The notes under the pieces were generated by a model, which did no database searches, had not been told where the DNA came from, and saw only the letters and a program-made list of their open reading frames with translations. Shown one piece after another: positions 6,902 to 14,869 of a DNA stretch of 16,965 nucleotides. A program made the position numbers and the translations under genes. The stretch spans positions 1-16,965 of the forward strand of contig CALVRQ010000071.1 of assembly GCA_944358685.1 (NCBI GenBank), given 5' to 3'. How positions within the stretch are numbered: position 1 is the stretch's first letter; the number at the start of each line of letters is the position of its first letter. This stretch comes from an uncultured Bacilli bacterium. GTDB taxonomy: Bacteria > Bacillota_I > Bacilli_A > RF39 > UBA660.

Positions 6902-6910
6902 TGTTATAAT
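6902..6910 (+). promoter_or_regulatory. Extended -10 promoter of rnc
   Basis: TGTTATAAT (TG-N-TATAAT) at 6902-6910 with only a weak TTTTAA at the -35 position (6882-6887). A TTGACA at 6845-6850 has no partner at the right spacing. The predicted start falls close to the AAGGTGAT ribosome-binding site, so the leader is very short. Confidence 0.5.
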
Positions 6911-6927
6911 AATGAAGGTGATTCAAA

Positions 6928-7617
6928 GTGGAACTGTTAAAAAAATTCAAAATAAAACCAAATGATATTACATTATACGAAACAGCTTTTTCTCACACCT
7001 CATATTCAAATGAGCACGGTGTTAAAAGCTATGAAAGATTAGAATTTCTAGGTGATGCTGTCCTAGAACTTTTAATGAGTGAATATCTTTATCAAAGTAA
7101 CAAATATGATGAAGGTGAAATGACCAAAATAAGAGCTCATTATGTTTGTGAAACAGCCAACTACGAATATTCAATTAAATTAGGTTTAAACGAATATTTA
7201 AAACTTGGAAAAGGAGAAGAAGAAAATGGAGGAAAATATCGAAAAACCATTGTTTCTGATATTTTTGAATCATTTTTAGGCGCCCTTTATTTGGACCAAG
7301 GTTTAACCAAAACTAAAGAATTTTTCATAAACTATATTGTTCCACTCATTGAAAATCATGAAATTGACTTCTTTGATGACTATAAGTCAATCTTGCAAGA
7401 ATCAGTCCAAACAGATAAAAAAAGTTTGGAATATAAATTGATAAGTGAAGAAGGACCATCACATAATAAAAAATTCACCGTTGTAGTCATCATCGATGGT
7501 ATTGTGTATGGTAAAGGAACATCACATAGTAAAAAGTCGGCTGAACAAGCCGCAGCTAAAGACGCTTTAAAAAAAGCACAGAAAGGAAGTTTAATATGGG
7601 AAGAGCATATGAAGTAA
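6928..7617 (+). CDS. rnc: Ribonuclease III
   Basis: A 229-residue double-strand-specific endoribonuclease that processes rRNA precursors and structured mRNAs. The signature ERLEFLGDAVLEL starts at residue 36. The four metal-binding acidic residues are visible: E39, D43, D111 and E114 (DIFESFLGALYLD). A double-stranded-RNA-binding domain occupies about 150-220, with GPSHNKKFTVVV and the C-terminal KKSAEQAAAKDAL helix. The start is GTG, with AAGGTGAT 7 nt upstream. Its last 22 bp overlap yebC, whose ribosome-binding site lies inside rnc, so the two are translationally linked. Confidence 0.95.
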   Translation: MELLKKFKIKPNDITLYETAFSHTSYSNEHGVKSYERLEFLGDAVLELLMSEYLYQSNKYDEGEMTKIRAHYVCETANYEYSIKLGLNEYLKLGKGEEENGGKYRKTIVSDIFESFLGALYLDQGLTKTKEFFINYIVPLIENHEIDFFDDYKSILQESVQTDKKSLEYKLISEEGPSHNKKFTVVVIIDGIVYGKGTSHSKKSAEQAAAKDALKKAQKGSLIWEEHMK

Positions 7618-8312
7618 GAAAAGCCAGCATTCAAAAAACTGGTGCGGCTAAAGCAAAATTGTATTCAATGTACGCAAGAGAAATATATCAAGCCGCTAAA
7701 AATGGTGGTACTGAATTAGAAGGTAATCCAACCTTAAAAAGATTAGTCGAAAAAGCTAAAAAGGAGCAAGTACCAAATGACATTGTAAATAGAGCTATTG
7801 AAAAAGTAAATAGTGGTGCTGATGAAACTTATACATCTACAAACTATGAAATATTTGGACCATCTGGGTCAACAGCAATTGTTAGTTGCCTGACAGATAA
7901 TGTCAACCGTAGTGTTAGTAGTATCAGAGCTGTCATCAACAAATGTCATGTTAAAATGGGCGCTCAAGGTAGTGTAAGTTACATGTATGACCATTTATGC
8001 ATTGTTAGTTTCAAAGGCCTAACTGAAGAAGAAACACTAGATGCGTTATTAGAAGCTGGATTAGATATCATAGATATTGAAACTGAAAATAACGAAGTAG
8101 TAGTTTATGGCGCACCTAATGACTTAAATAATATCAAAGAAGCCATTAGTGCTAAACTTCCAAATGTCGAATATGACCTTGATGAAATAACTATGCTTCC
8201 AAAAGAAAAAGTAACCCTAGAAGGTGAAGACAAGGAAACTTTCGAAAAAATGTTAAATATGTTAGACGAAGTTGAAGATGTACAGCACGTTTACCACAAT
8301 GTAGACATGTAA
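7596..8312 (+). CDS. yebC: YebC/PmpR family protein
   Basis: A 238-residue member of the YebC/TACO1 family, proteins described as transcriptional regulators and, more recently, as helping ribosomes through difficult proline stretches. Typical landmarks are the MGRAYEVRKASIQKTG start, the block LYSMYAREIYQAAKNGG (23-39), NPTLKRLVEKAKKEQVPNDIVNRAIEK (45-71), YEIFGPSG (84-91), NVNRSVSSIRAVINK (101-115) and the conserved ITMLPKEKVTL. The start with MGRA(Y/F)E.R and the lack of the KW.nIK motif resemble the YeeN/YeeI sub-branch. AAAGGAAG provides the ribosome-binding site. Confidence 0.9.
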   Translation: MGRAYEVRKASIQKTGAAKAKLYSMYAREIYQAAKNGGTELEGNPTLKRLVEKAKKEQVPNDIVNRAIEKVNSGADETYTSTNYEIFGPSGSTAIVSCLTDNVNRSVSSIRAVINKCHVKMGAQGSVSYMYDHLCIVSFKGLTEEETLDALLEAGLDIIDIETENNEVVVYGAPNDLNNIKEAISAKLPNVEYDLDEITMLPKEKVTLEGEDKETFEKMLNMLDEVEDVQHVYHNVDM

Positions 8313-8342
8313 AAACGATAATTTTTTCATAATTATCGTTTT
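8312..8342. terminator. Bidirectional terminator between yebC and the FemAB gene
   Basis: AAAACGATAATT (8312-8323), 7-nt loop, AATTATCGTTTT (8331-8342): a perfect 12-bp stem with T-rich tails on both strands (ATTTTTTT on plus; TACATG after the A/T arm on minus is weaker). It touches both stop codons. Confidence 0.8.
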
Positions 8343-9594
8343 ATTTTTTTGAACCAAATATCCCTGTAATTCCAAAAGAATTCTTATAAACAAAGTAAAG
8401 TGGCGAATTAGTAATAAGTTCAAAGTCACCAACATATTCAATCACATTTGAATGAAAATTAAGTTTAAACTCATTAAGTCCCTTATATTTATTATTAGTT
8501 TTATTTATATTAGCAACCCCGCCTAAATAAAACTTTTTAAAACCAAGCTTCGCATATCTTCCCATTAATTTCCAAATCATTAATTGTTTTGCTCCAAATT
8601 GTCTATATTTCTTATCATAGCCATCAATAACCAAATAAACCGCATCTTGCCATTTAATTACTAAAGCTGAAGATGTAATAATTCCATTTGGAAATTTTTT
8701 TAAATATTCAGTAGCTTCTGCTAATTGGTTACGATATTTAACTACATTTTTATCAACTTCCAATTTTTCACTCACAATTTTATCCGAATTACCTTTTTGT
8801 GAAATTAAAGCTTTACTAAGCTCAGAACTTCTAAATGAATATTTATTATACATATTTTGAGTATATTGTAAGTAATCTGTCGTATCTAATTTACTATAAT
8901 AAAAATCAATTAAATCATCTTTTCCAAAAAACTTATACAAATTTTTAAAATAATTCAAATCTCTCGGATAATCATTTTTTGTCTGTTCATATAAGTACTT
9001 TAAATCGTCACTAGAACCATGATAAACTTTAATACCATCGCGAACAGCTTTTCTAATCTTGTTACGGCAACTCTTCTCAATATTTCCAAATAATTTAATA
9101 TAATCTAAATCCAAATTAATATAAGCTTCAAATCTAGGCTTTAAAGCTTCAAAATAATTGTTATAACCAAGATGAAAATAACCAAGTTTCTTCATATAGT
9201 TAAATGTTTTATCATATAGCTCATTATAATTAATTGTATGACCTAAACTATTATATACATTTTTAATAATCATTGGATTTACTTTAATAGCCACAATATC
9301 TTTTTTTCCTAAAAATTTCTTAATCAATTTAGTAAAAGTAGCTACTAATTTTTCATCATTATAATCAATCAAAAAACCTCTAGGCGCTAAAGCATATTTA
9401 AAACCATTAATCTTATAAACTAAAATTAAAGAAGCTGCTTTTAAAACATTTCCCTCTATAAGTCCTACAAACATTGAATCATAATTTTCTTCATGCATCG
9501 TAAAAGCATAATAAGGTGTTTGATAAATAGAACTAGGTTTAAATTGTTTTGTAAACTCTAAAAATTCTACATTTGAAAGTAACTTAATACGCAC
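8341..9594 (-). CDS. FemAB-family aminoacyltransferase (peptidoglycan bridge formation)
   Basis: A 417-residue protein of the FemX/FemA/MurM type, which uses aminoacyl-tRNA to add amino acids to the lysine (or equivalent) side chain of lipid-linked peptidoglycan precursors in the cytoplasm. The start is GTG 9594, seven bases after AGGAGG; an upstream in-frame GTG has no such site. Two GNAT-like halves are visible: an N-terminal half with YQTPYYAFTMHEENYD (about 24-39) and ALAPRGFLID, and a C-terminal half with KSCRNKIRKA (about 174-183), KQLMIWKLMGRYAKLGFKKFYLGGV, and KYKGLNEFKLNF. A helical, probably coiled-coil insertion (about 245-300) fits FemA-type tRNA-binding arms. It is a single gene with its own promoter. 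The added amino acid cannot be predicted. Confidence 0.85.
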   Translation of the reverse strand: MRIKLLSNVEFLEFTKQFKPSSIYQTPYYAFTMHEENYDSMFVGLIEGNVLKAASLILVYKINGFKYALAPRGFLIDYNDEKLVATFTKLIKKFLGKKDIVAIKVNPMIIKNVYNSLGHTINYNELYDKTFNYMKKLGYFHLGYNNYFEALKPRFEAYINLDLDYIKLFGNIEKSCRNKIRKAVRDGIKVYHGSSDDLKYLYEQTKNDYPRDLNYFKNLYKFFGKDDLIDFYYSKLDTTDYLQYTQNMYNKYSFRSSELSKALISQKGNSDKIVSEKLEVDKNVVKYRNQLAEATEYLKKFPNGIITSSALVIKWQDAVYLVIDGYDKKYRQFGAKQLMIWKLMGRYAKLGFKKFYLGGVANINKTNNKYKGLNEFKLNFHSNVIEYVGDFELITNSPLYFVYKNSFGITGIFGSKK

Positions 9595-9617
9595 AAAACC
9601 GCCTCCTAACACATCTA

Positions 9618-9626
9618 ATTATACCA
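9618..9626 (-). promoter_or_regulatory. Extended -10 promoter of the FemAB gene
   Basis: On the minus strand TGGTATAAT (9626-9618) is a perfect TG-N-TATAAT. The -35 is weak. A palindrome ATGCT-AA-AGCAT (9632-9643) lies between the usual -10 and -35 positions and could be an operator. Confidence 0.55.
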
Positions 9627-9673
9627 AATAAATGCTAAAGCATATATATTTTTTATAAAATTTACACAAAAAA

Positions 9674-9702
9674 TATTACACTCATTTTAAGTAAGTGTAA
9701 TA
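9674..9702 (-). terminator. Terminator of the DUF1540-like gene
   Basis: TATTACACT (9674-9682), 11-nt loop, AGTGTAATA (9694-9702). On the minus strand it is followed by TTTTTTGTG and lies about 10 bp after the stop codon. Confidence 0.75.
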
Positions 9703-9712
9703 AAAAAATTGT

Positions 9713-9868
9713 TTAATCTAAGTCAGTTTTCGCATAACTATCACACATTGTAGATTCTTTTTCATTTTTACCTTGGCAGCACGCCACTTTAATCTGCTTT
9801 AATTTGCACTCGTCATTCATAACATCACAGTGGCGACAATCGTAAACTGTACAATTAATTTTCTGCAT
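9713..9868 (-). CDS. Cys-rich 51-residue DUF1540-like protein
   Basis: A small gene encoding 51 residues, starting at ATG 9868 with AAGGAGG 10 nt upstream and ending in TAA at 9713-9715, followed by its own terminator. The protein begins MQKINCTVYDCRHC and has seven cysteines: C6, C11, C14, C21, C30, C31 and C42, plus H13. The spacing (C-x4-C-x2-C-x6-C, then a T-x-C-x-S-Y near the end) matches the DUF1540 pattern of small clostridial proteins that are often metal-binding or spore/coat associated; the function is not settled. A metal-chelating mini-protein is a reasonable inference. It is divergent from the activase operon across about 90 bp, which may matter because those proteins carry iron-sulfur clusters. 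Confidence 0.8.
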   Translation of the reverse strand: MQKINCTVYDCRHCDVMNDECKLKQIKVACCQGKNEKESTMCDSYAKTDLD

Positions 9869-9961
9869 TTTTATAACAACCTCCTTTTAATATAATTTGT
9901 AAAATTCAAATAATTATTCATAAAAATAAAAAAAACATAATATATTTTTAGTGGTGATAAC

Positions 9962-10864
9962 ATGAAAACAGTCGGTATTCCCCGTAGTCTGTTTTATTAC
10001 TATTATAAAGATATTTGGACCGATTTTTTTGACGCTTTAAATATCAAATACATAATAAGCCCTGTAACTAATAGAGAAATTATGGACAAAGGTCTAAAAG
10101 TATCAAATAGTGAAATGTGCCTTTCACTAAAGAATTATTTAGGCCATATTGATTATTTAAAAGATAAATGTGACTATATTTTAGTCCCTAGAATTAGTAA
10201 CTTTAAAAATAATAATCAAACATGTACTAACTTTTGGGCTGCATACGATATTGTGAAAAATTTATTTGACGTAAATCTGCTTCACTATAACATCGACCTA
10301 GAAAAGGGACAAACTTTAAAAAAAGGACTATTTTTAATGGGTAAAACTTTCAACAAAAAACATTCTCAAATAAAAAAAGCCTATAAATATGCCATTATTA
10401 AAGAAAAAAAACGTATTAAAAAAAATCATCAAATTAATCAAAATAAATTAAAACTAAAAAAAACCAAAATTCTTATAGTTGGTCACCCTTACAATGTCTA
10501 TGATGAATTAATTGGTAAAGACATTATTAAATATTTAATAAAAAACAAAATAGAAGTAATATACTCAGATAAATTTAATCCTAAAATAACTAATCATTTA
10601 AGTAAAGAAATATCCAAAGACCTTTATTTTAAATATAATAAAGATAATCTGGGTGCTATCGCATACTGCCAAAAGCAAATAAATGGTGTCATATTTATAT
10701 CTTCATTTCCATGTGCGCCAGATTCTTTAGCCAACGAACTTGCCATGCGTAAAATAAATATACCTTATCTAAACCTTGTCATTGATGATAATTCATCATT
10801 TACCGGTCTAGAAACAAGATTAGAAAGTTTTTTAGACATGTTAGGAGGTAGGTTAAATGACTAA
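9962..10864 (+). CDS. 2-hydroxyacyl-CoA dehydratase-like protein (DUF2229/HgdB type), first subunit
   Basis: A 300-residue protein of the DUF2229/HgdB-like group. It starts with GIPRSLF.YYY..IW..FF (5-23) and has EMCLSLKNYLGHI (51-63), the usual Cys-containing motif before GHI. Cysteines C53, C70, C88, C236 and C251 are candidates for iron-sulfur ligation. The C-terminal block NLVIDDNSSFTGLETRLESFLDML (271-294) is typical of this family. The region between about 105 and 165 is very Lys-rich. In many relatives this domain is part of a protein of more than 1,000 residues fused to an activase; here it is a separate subunit. The GGTGATAAC ribosome-binding site precedes the ATG. The next gene overlaps by 8 bp, so the three genes form one operon. 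The substrate is unknown. Confidence 0.75.
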   Translation: MKTVGIPRSLFYYYYKDIWTDFFDALNIKYIISPVTNREIMDKGLKVSNSEMCLSLKNYLGHIDYLKDKCDYILVPRISNFKNNNQTCTNFWAAYDIVKNLFDVNLLHYNIDLEKGQTLKKGLFLMGKTFNKKHSQIKKAYKYAIIKEKKRIKKNHQINQNKLKLKKTKILIVGHPYNVYDELIGKDIIKYLIKNKIEVIYSDKFNPKITNHLSKEISKDLYFKYNKDNLGAIAYCQKQINGVIFISSFPCAPDSLANELAMRKINIPYLNLVIDDNSSFTGLETRLESFLDMLGGRLND

Positions 10865-11921
10865 AATTGCCTTTCCCCAAATGGGCGATTATCATATTCC
10901 AGCCACATATTTACTTTCTCATATCTATCCAAATGATAGGATAATTAAAGCCCCTCAAATAACTTCAAGAACCATAGAATTAGGTACAAAATATTCTCCA
11001 GAATTTGTCTGTACACCATTCAAATATACATTAGGGACTATGATAGAATGTTTAGAAAAAGGTGCAGAAGTTTTAATACAAATGGGTGGAGGATGTAGAT
11101 ATGGATATTATGCAGAACTTCAAGAAAAAACATTAAAAGATTTAGGTTATAACTGTAAAGTGATTAATCTTGTAACCGAAGGTGAGACAAATATAAAAAG
11201 AATAAATAAACTTTTAAAACAAATAAATCCCAAATATTCCAAAATAAAAACTATTTACTATAGTTTCATAACATTAAAAATGGTTAAATATATGGACACT
11301 ATTGATGACTATATTAGAGAAAACATTGGCTTTGAACAAATAGAAGGCTCATTCGAAGCTTTAAAAGAAGAAATGTTAATTGAATTTAGTTATACTAAAA
11401 ACTATCGACATCTTTATAAAACATATAAAAAATACTTAAAAAAATTTCATAAGCTAAAAACTCATAAGCCAGATAATAGATTAAAAATAGGCATAATAGG
11501 GGAGCTCTATACCATAATGGAACCATTTTCTAATTATTATCTAGAAAAATCATTAGCCAAACATCATATTGAAATTAAAAGATTCACAAATGTTTACTAT
11601 CTTTTACTTGAAAAAGCAAAGGAATATAAAAAATACAAAAAATATGCAAAAGACTATTTTCACTATTCTTTGGGGGCTGATGCAAGCGATAATATTGCAA
11701 GATGTAAGTATCTTTGTGAAAATGATTATGATGGTATAATTCACATCAAATCATCATTTTGTACCCCTGAAATAGGAGCCATGCCCATCATCAGTAAAAT
11801 AGCTAATCAGTACCAAAAACCAATTTTATTTTTTAGCTTCGACTCCGCAACCTCTAAAACCGGTGTCGAAACTAGATTAGAAGCCTTTTATGACATGTTA
11901 GAAATGAGGAAAGAAAAATGA
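10857..11921 (+). CDS. 2-hydroxyacyl-CoA dehydratase-like protein, second subunit
   Basis: A 354-residue companion of the first subunit. Landmarks: IAFPQMGDYHIPATYLL (4-20), EFVCTPFKYTLG (49-60), QMGGGCRYGYYAELQ (75-89), SSFCTPEIGAMPI (299-311) and SKTGVETRLEAFYDML (333-348). Cysteines C52, C80 and C302, each in a conserved context, are likely cluster ligands; C65, C283 and C287 are less certain. The two subunits share the C-terminal TG.ETRLE.F.DML signature, so they are distant homologues, as in heterodimeric dehydratases such as HgdA/HgdB. AGGAGG lies inside the upstream gene. An ATGA junction couples it to the activase. The enzyme activity is not proven, and many such proteins have no known substrate. 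Confidence 0.75.
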   Translation: MTKIAFPQMGDYHIPATYLLSHIYPNDRIIKAPQITSRTIELGTKYSPEFVCTPFKYTLGTMIECLEKGAEVLIQMGGGCRYGYYAELQEKTLKDLGYNCKVINLVTEGETNIKRINKLLKQINPKYSKIKTIYYSFITLKMVKYMDTIDDYIRENIGFEQIEGSFEALKEEMLIEFSYTKNYRHLYKTYKKYLKKFHKLKTHKPDNRLKIGIIGELYTIMEPFSNYYLEKSLAKHHIEIKRFTNVYYLLLEKAKEYKKYKKYAKDYFHYSLGADASDNIARCKYLCENDYDGIIHIKSSFCTPEIGAMPIISKIANQYQKPILFFSFDSATSKTGVETRLEAFYDMLEMRKEK

Positions 11922-12853
11922 AAGATTGTTATCTCGGAGTCGATATTGGCTCTATTTCTACTAAAGGAGTAATCATTGATGAAAATAATAATATAATTAC
12001 TAAAGCATATATATGGACTGAAGGAAATCCCACAAAAGCCGTAAAAAAACTTTTAGGAATTTTAAAAAAAGACTTACCAAAAAACTATCAAGTTAAAGGT
12101 ATTGGAACAACAGGAAGTGCAAGAAAGTTAATCGGATTAATGCTCAAAGCATCAGTTGTTAAAAACGAAATCACTGCTCATGCTATAGGAACACTAACTT
12201 TTTATCCAAACATCAGAACAATTTTAGAAATTGGTGGCCAAGACTCTAAAATAATTTTAATTAAAAATGGCATAATCACTAATTATGCCATGAATACATT
12301 ATGTGCAGCCGGCACAGGTTCCTTTTTATCAAGTCAAGCTAAAAGATTAGGCATTGATGTTGAAAAATTTGGTGACTATGCTTTAAAATCTAAAAATCCA
12401 GTTAAAATAGCTGCTAGATGTACTGTCTTTGCCGAATCAGATTTAGTTCATAAAGCCCAAGTCGGCTATCCTAAAGAAGATATTATTGCTGGTTTATGTA
12501 AAAGTGTCGTTTTAAATTACCTAAATAATGTTGGTAAAGGCAAAAAAATCGTCGGTCCAATAATATTTCAAGGTGGAGTATCTAAAAATAAAGGAGTAGT
12601 TAAATATTTTAAAGAAATACTAGGAGAAGATATTATCGTCGATGAAAATAGTCATTTAATGGGAGCTATTGGAATTGCTGTTTTAGCTAAAAAAAATAAA
12701 ACTGGCAATACTTACTCTCTAGAAATGAAAAACTTAAAATTTCAAACCAAAGCCTATGAATGCCATCGCTGTCCAAACACTTGTGAACTACTCAAAATAT
12801 ATAGAAATAATGAACTTGTCGACTCATGGGGCAGTAAATGTGGCAAATATTAA
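11918..12853 (+). CDS. BadF/BcrA/BcrD/HgdC-type ATP-dependent activase
   Basis: A 311-residue ASKHA-fold ATPase that activates 2-hydroxyacyl-CoA dehydratase-like partners by ATP-driven transfer of a single electron. ATP-binding blocks: GVDIGSISTKG (7-17), GIGTTGSAR (61-69), EIGGQDSK (104-111) and QGGVSKN (218-224). C129 (NTLCAAGTGSF) and C168 (ARCTVFAESD) correspond to the two cysteines per subunit that hold the bridging [4Fe-4S] cluster in HgdC. The C-terminal tail adds four more cysteines, C282-x2-C285-x3-C289 and C308 (SWGSKCGKY), a motif that in large fused activases links to the dehydratase-like part. Its presence at the very C-terminus suggests this operon is a split version of that fusion. 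It overlaps the preceding gene by 4 bp. Confidence 0.85.
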   Translation: MKDCYLGVDIGSISTKGVIIDENNNIITKAYIWTEGNPTKAVKKLLGILKKDLPKNYQVKGIGTTGSARKLIGLMLKASVVKNEITAHAIGTLTFYPNIRTILEIGGQDSKIILIKNGIITNYAMNTLCAAGTGSFLSSQAKRLGIDVEKFGDYALKSKNPVKIAARCTVFAESDLVHKAQVGYPKEDIIAGLCKSVVLNYLNNVGKGKKIVGPIIFQGGVSKNKGVVKYFKEILGEDIIVDENSHLMGAIGIAVLAKKNKTGNTYSLEMKNLKFQTKAYECHRCPNTCELLKIYRNNELVDSWGSKCGKY

Positions 12854-12875
12854 AAGAATTCAAAAGAATTCTTTT
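12852..12875. terminator. Hairpin between activase operon and the phosphoesterase genes
   Basis: AAAAGAATT (12852-12860), 6-nt loop, AATTCTTTT (12867-12875), then TT. The stem is AT-rich. It touches both convergent stop codons and can serve both strands. Confidence 0.55.
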
Positions 12876-13871
12876 TTAACGCCTCCATTTACGGTTAAAT
12901 TTATCTATCTGACTTGAACTTTGGTTTAAACTTTTTATCTTTGGTCTAACATCATCTTCAAAAACATAATCATGATCCAAATAACTTAAATCAAGTATTG
13001 ATTCATTTACTGTATAAAGTCTTTTATTAATTATAAACTGTTCAAAATGACCAGAAGAAATATAACCATCATTATCAAAAAATAAATCCATTCTAATTGC
13101 TCCTGGAAATTCATACTTTCCAAGTACCAAATTACTCAAAGTAGGAATATCTACTAAAAAGCCCTTATCACTGTTCATTAAGGCCATCTTATGTTTGTGA
13201 CCCTCTAATACTAGCTTTCCGTTAATTGGCAAAAAACTATAATCGGAAATGTAATGCTTTAAAAAAATTTGTTCACCATCAAAATTTAAAATACCAATTC
13301 CAAAGCCAAGCGGTATTAAATCAAACCTCGCATCTTCTAAAGCCTTTTTCATATCAACACCACTTTTGTATAACGAAAAATCGTGATTACCTAAACAAAT
13401 TAAATTCAAAATTCTCTCATCAAAAGGGTGTTTACCAATTAAATAATTAAGTTGGTCTAAAGGATTTTTAATAATTTGATTACCCTTACTAAAAGCTCCA
13501 TCAATTAAATCTCCACAATTAATAATTATATTAATGCCATTATTTCTTACATAATCATATACTTTTTCCAAATAATCAAGAGATTGAAATTCATTTCCAA
13601 AATGTAAATCACTTATAAGCATAGCTGAAAACTTACTTTTATCGCATAACTTTATATCAGCAGTGCAAGAATTATTCATAGGATGCTTGCAAATATCATA
13701 ACGAATTTTGCCATTATCATAAATCTTTCTTTTTAATAAAAAACCCTTATTCTTAAGCCCCATAACTCTTTCATGAACTAAAGACAACGGAATGTTTAAT
13801 TCTTTAGCTATCTCCCCAAGTGTCTTTTCACTATTAATCTTATCAATAATTTCCTTGTCATATATCAACAT
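12876..13871 (-). CDS. Winged-HTH / calcineurin-like metallophosphoesterase, copy 1
   Basis: A 331-residue protein. Residues 1-60 form a winged helix: two helices with TLGEIAKELNIPLSLVHERVMGLKNKGFL, then a wing ending NGKIRY. Residues from about 80 form a calcineurin-like phosphoesterase with every metal-binding motif: DLH (D88, H90), GDLID (120-124), GNHD (161-164), a lone H206 and GHKH (224-227). It should hydrolyse a phosphodiester or phosphomonoester with two metal ions in the cytoplasm; no signal peptide is present. The C-terminal tail (about 285-331) is extended and basic near the end. It is 10 bp downstream of its paralogue; AAGGAG precedes the ATG. The fused DNA-binding-like domain suggests a nucleic-acid substrate or regulatory role, which is inference. 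Confidence 0.75.
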   Translation of the reverse strand: MLIYDKEIIDKINSEKTLGEIAKELNIPLSLVHERVMGLKNKGFLLKRKIYDNGKIRYDICKHPMNNSCTADIKLCDKSKFSAMLISDLHFGNEFQSLDYLEKVYDYVRNNGINIIINCGDLIDGAFSKGNQIIKNPLDQLNYLIGKHPFDERILNLICLGNHDFSLYKSGVDMKKALEDARFDLIPLGFGIGILNFDGEQIFLKHYISDYSFLPINGKLVLEGHKHKMALMNSDKGFLVDIPTLSNLVLGKYEFPGAIRMDLFFDNDGYISSGHFEQFIINKRLYTVNESILDLSYLDHDYVFEDDVRPKIKSLNQSSSQIDKFNRKWRR

Positions 13872-13881
13872 ATAAAACTCC

Positions 13882-14805
13882 TTACTTCAAAATTAAACTT
13901 TTTTCATCAATAATTTTATGCTTTAAAAAAAACTCTATACTCATTTCATTATAAACCTTAGGAATCTGCTTTAAATTAATCAATTTAAAATATCCCATAT
14001 GAATAAACCCTGAACAAAATGAAAGCCGCATATCTATCATTCCAGGATTATCAGCCCCGCCAAAGCATAAATCACTAAGAGGTGGAATGCTTACTACATA
14101 ATTGTTTCTCTCAATTCTAAACATTGGTTTATGATGATGTCCCTCTAAAATAAGTTTATTAGGTATCTTTTTAAAATTACCATCACCTAGAGGATGACAT
14201 AATACAAATTGATCTCTCAGTACATTTATCAAAGAAAATCCATAACCACCATTTATTAAATCATGTCTCCTTTGATTTAAACCTACCGCAATATCTCGAC
14301 CACTTTCATAAGCACTATAATCATGATTACCATAACAAATAAGATTTAAAATATGCTTGTCATAAGGATAATTTTTGATAACCATGTTTATTTGTTTATC
14401 AATATCACTAATTAATTGTTCGCCTCTAGTAAAATTACCATCAATCAAATCACCACAATTTAAAATAATATGAATATCATTATCTCTCGCATAATCATAC
14501 ACCTTGTACAAATATCCAATATTTTCTAAAGAATTTCCAACATGCATATCAGAAATAACCAAAGCCTTAAATTTATGACTATCATTAATAGATAAATTCA
14601 AAGTATGCTTTTTACAATCTTCCTCAAAACCATATCTAATATTCCCATCGTCATAAAAAATAGGGGATATAAAATAGCCTTCACTAATCAGTTTTTGAAT
14701 TTTTTGATGAACCTGTCTAGCACTTAACCTCAAACAATTAGCCATCTCATTCAAACTATACCCCTCATCAATCATCTCAAAAATAAGTAATTCTTTTTCT
14801 GTCAT
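13882..14805 (-). CDS. Winged-HTH / calcineurin-like metallophosphoesterase, copy 2
   Basis: A 307-residue paralogue of the next gene. The start is ATG 14805 (AGAGGTG upstream), which aligns with its neighbour's start and lies downstream of a promoter; an in-frame upstream start at 14871 would run into the preceding gene's terminator. A winged-HTH occupies about 1-58 (SLNEMANCLRLSARQVHQKIQKLISEGYF, wing NIRYGF). Phosphoesterase motifs: DMH (D86, H88), GDLID (118-122), GNHD (159-162), H204 and GHHH (222-225). All catalytic positions are intact, so both copies are probably active. It forms an operon with copy 1; the nearby HTH regulator gene upstream has its own terminator. Confidence 0.75.
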   Translation of the reverse strand: MTEKELLIFEMIDEGYSLNEMANCLRLSARQVHQKIQKLISEGYFISPIFYDDGNIRYGFEEDCKKHTLNLSINDSHKFKALVISDMHVGNSLENIGYLYKVYDYARDNDIHIILNCGDLIDGNFTRGEQLISDIDKQINMVIKNYPYDKHILNLICYGNHDYSAYESGRDIAVGLNQRRHDLINGGYGFSLINVLRDQFVLCHPLGDGNFKKIPNKLILEGHHHKPMFRIERNNYVVSIPPLSDLCFGGADNPGMIDMRLSFCSGFIHMGYFKLINLKQIPKVYNEMSIEFFLKHKIIDEKSLILK

Positions 14806-14824
14806 AAGACACCTCTTACTCCAT

Positions 14825-14854
14825 ATTGTAACACCACTGTAAATAAAAAGACAA
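14825..14854 (-). promoter_or_regulatory. Promoter of the phosphoesterase pair
   Basis: On the minus strand: TTGTCT (14854-14849), 18-bp spacer, TACAAT (14830-14825). The -35 overlaps the upstream gene's terminator stem. Confidence 0.5.
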
Positions 14855-14869
14855 TCATTTTTGATTGTC
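14850..14869 (-). terminator. Terminator of the second HTH regulator
   Basis: GACAATCA (14850-14857), TTTT loop, TGATTGTC (14862-14869). On the minus strand it is followed by TTTTTATTT. The stem includes the TGA stop codon. Confidence 0.7.

Noticed and set aside
7380..7634. Minus-strand frame opposite rnc/yebC
   Set aside because: Fully overlaps two well-recognised genes; it is a mirror of their coding sequence.
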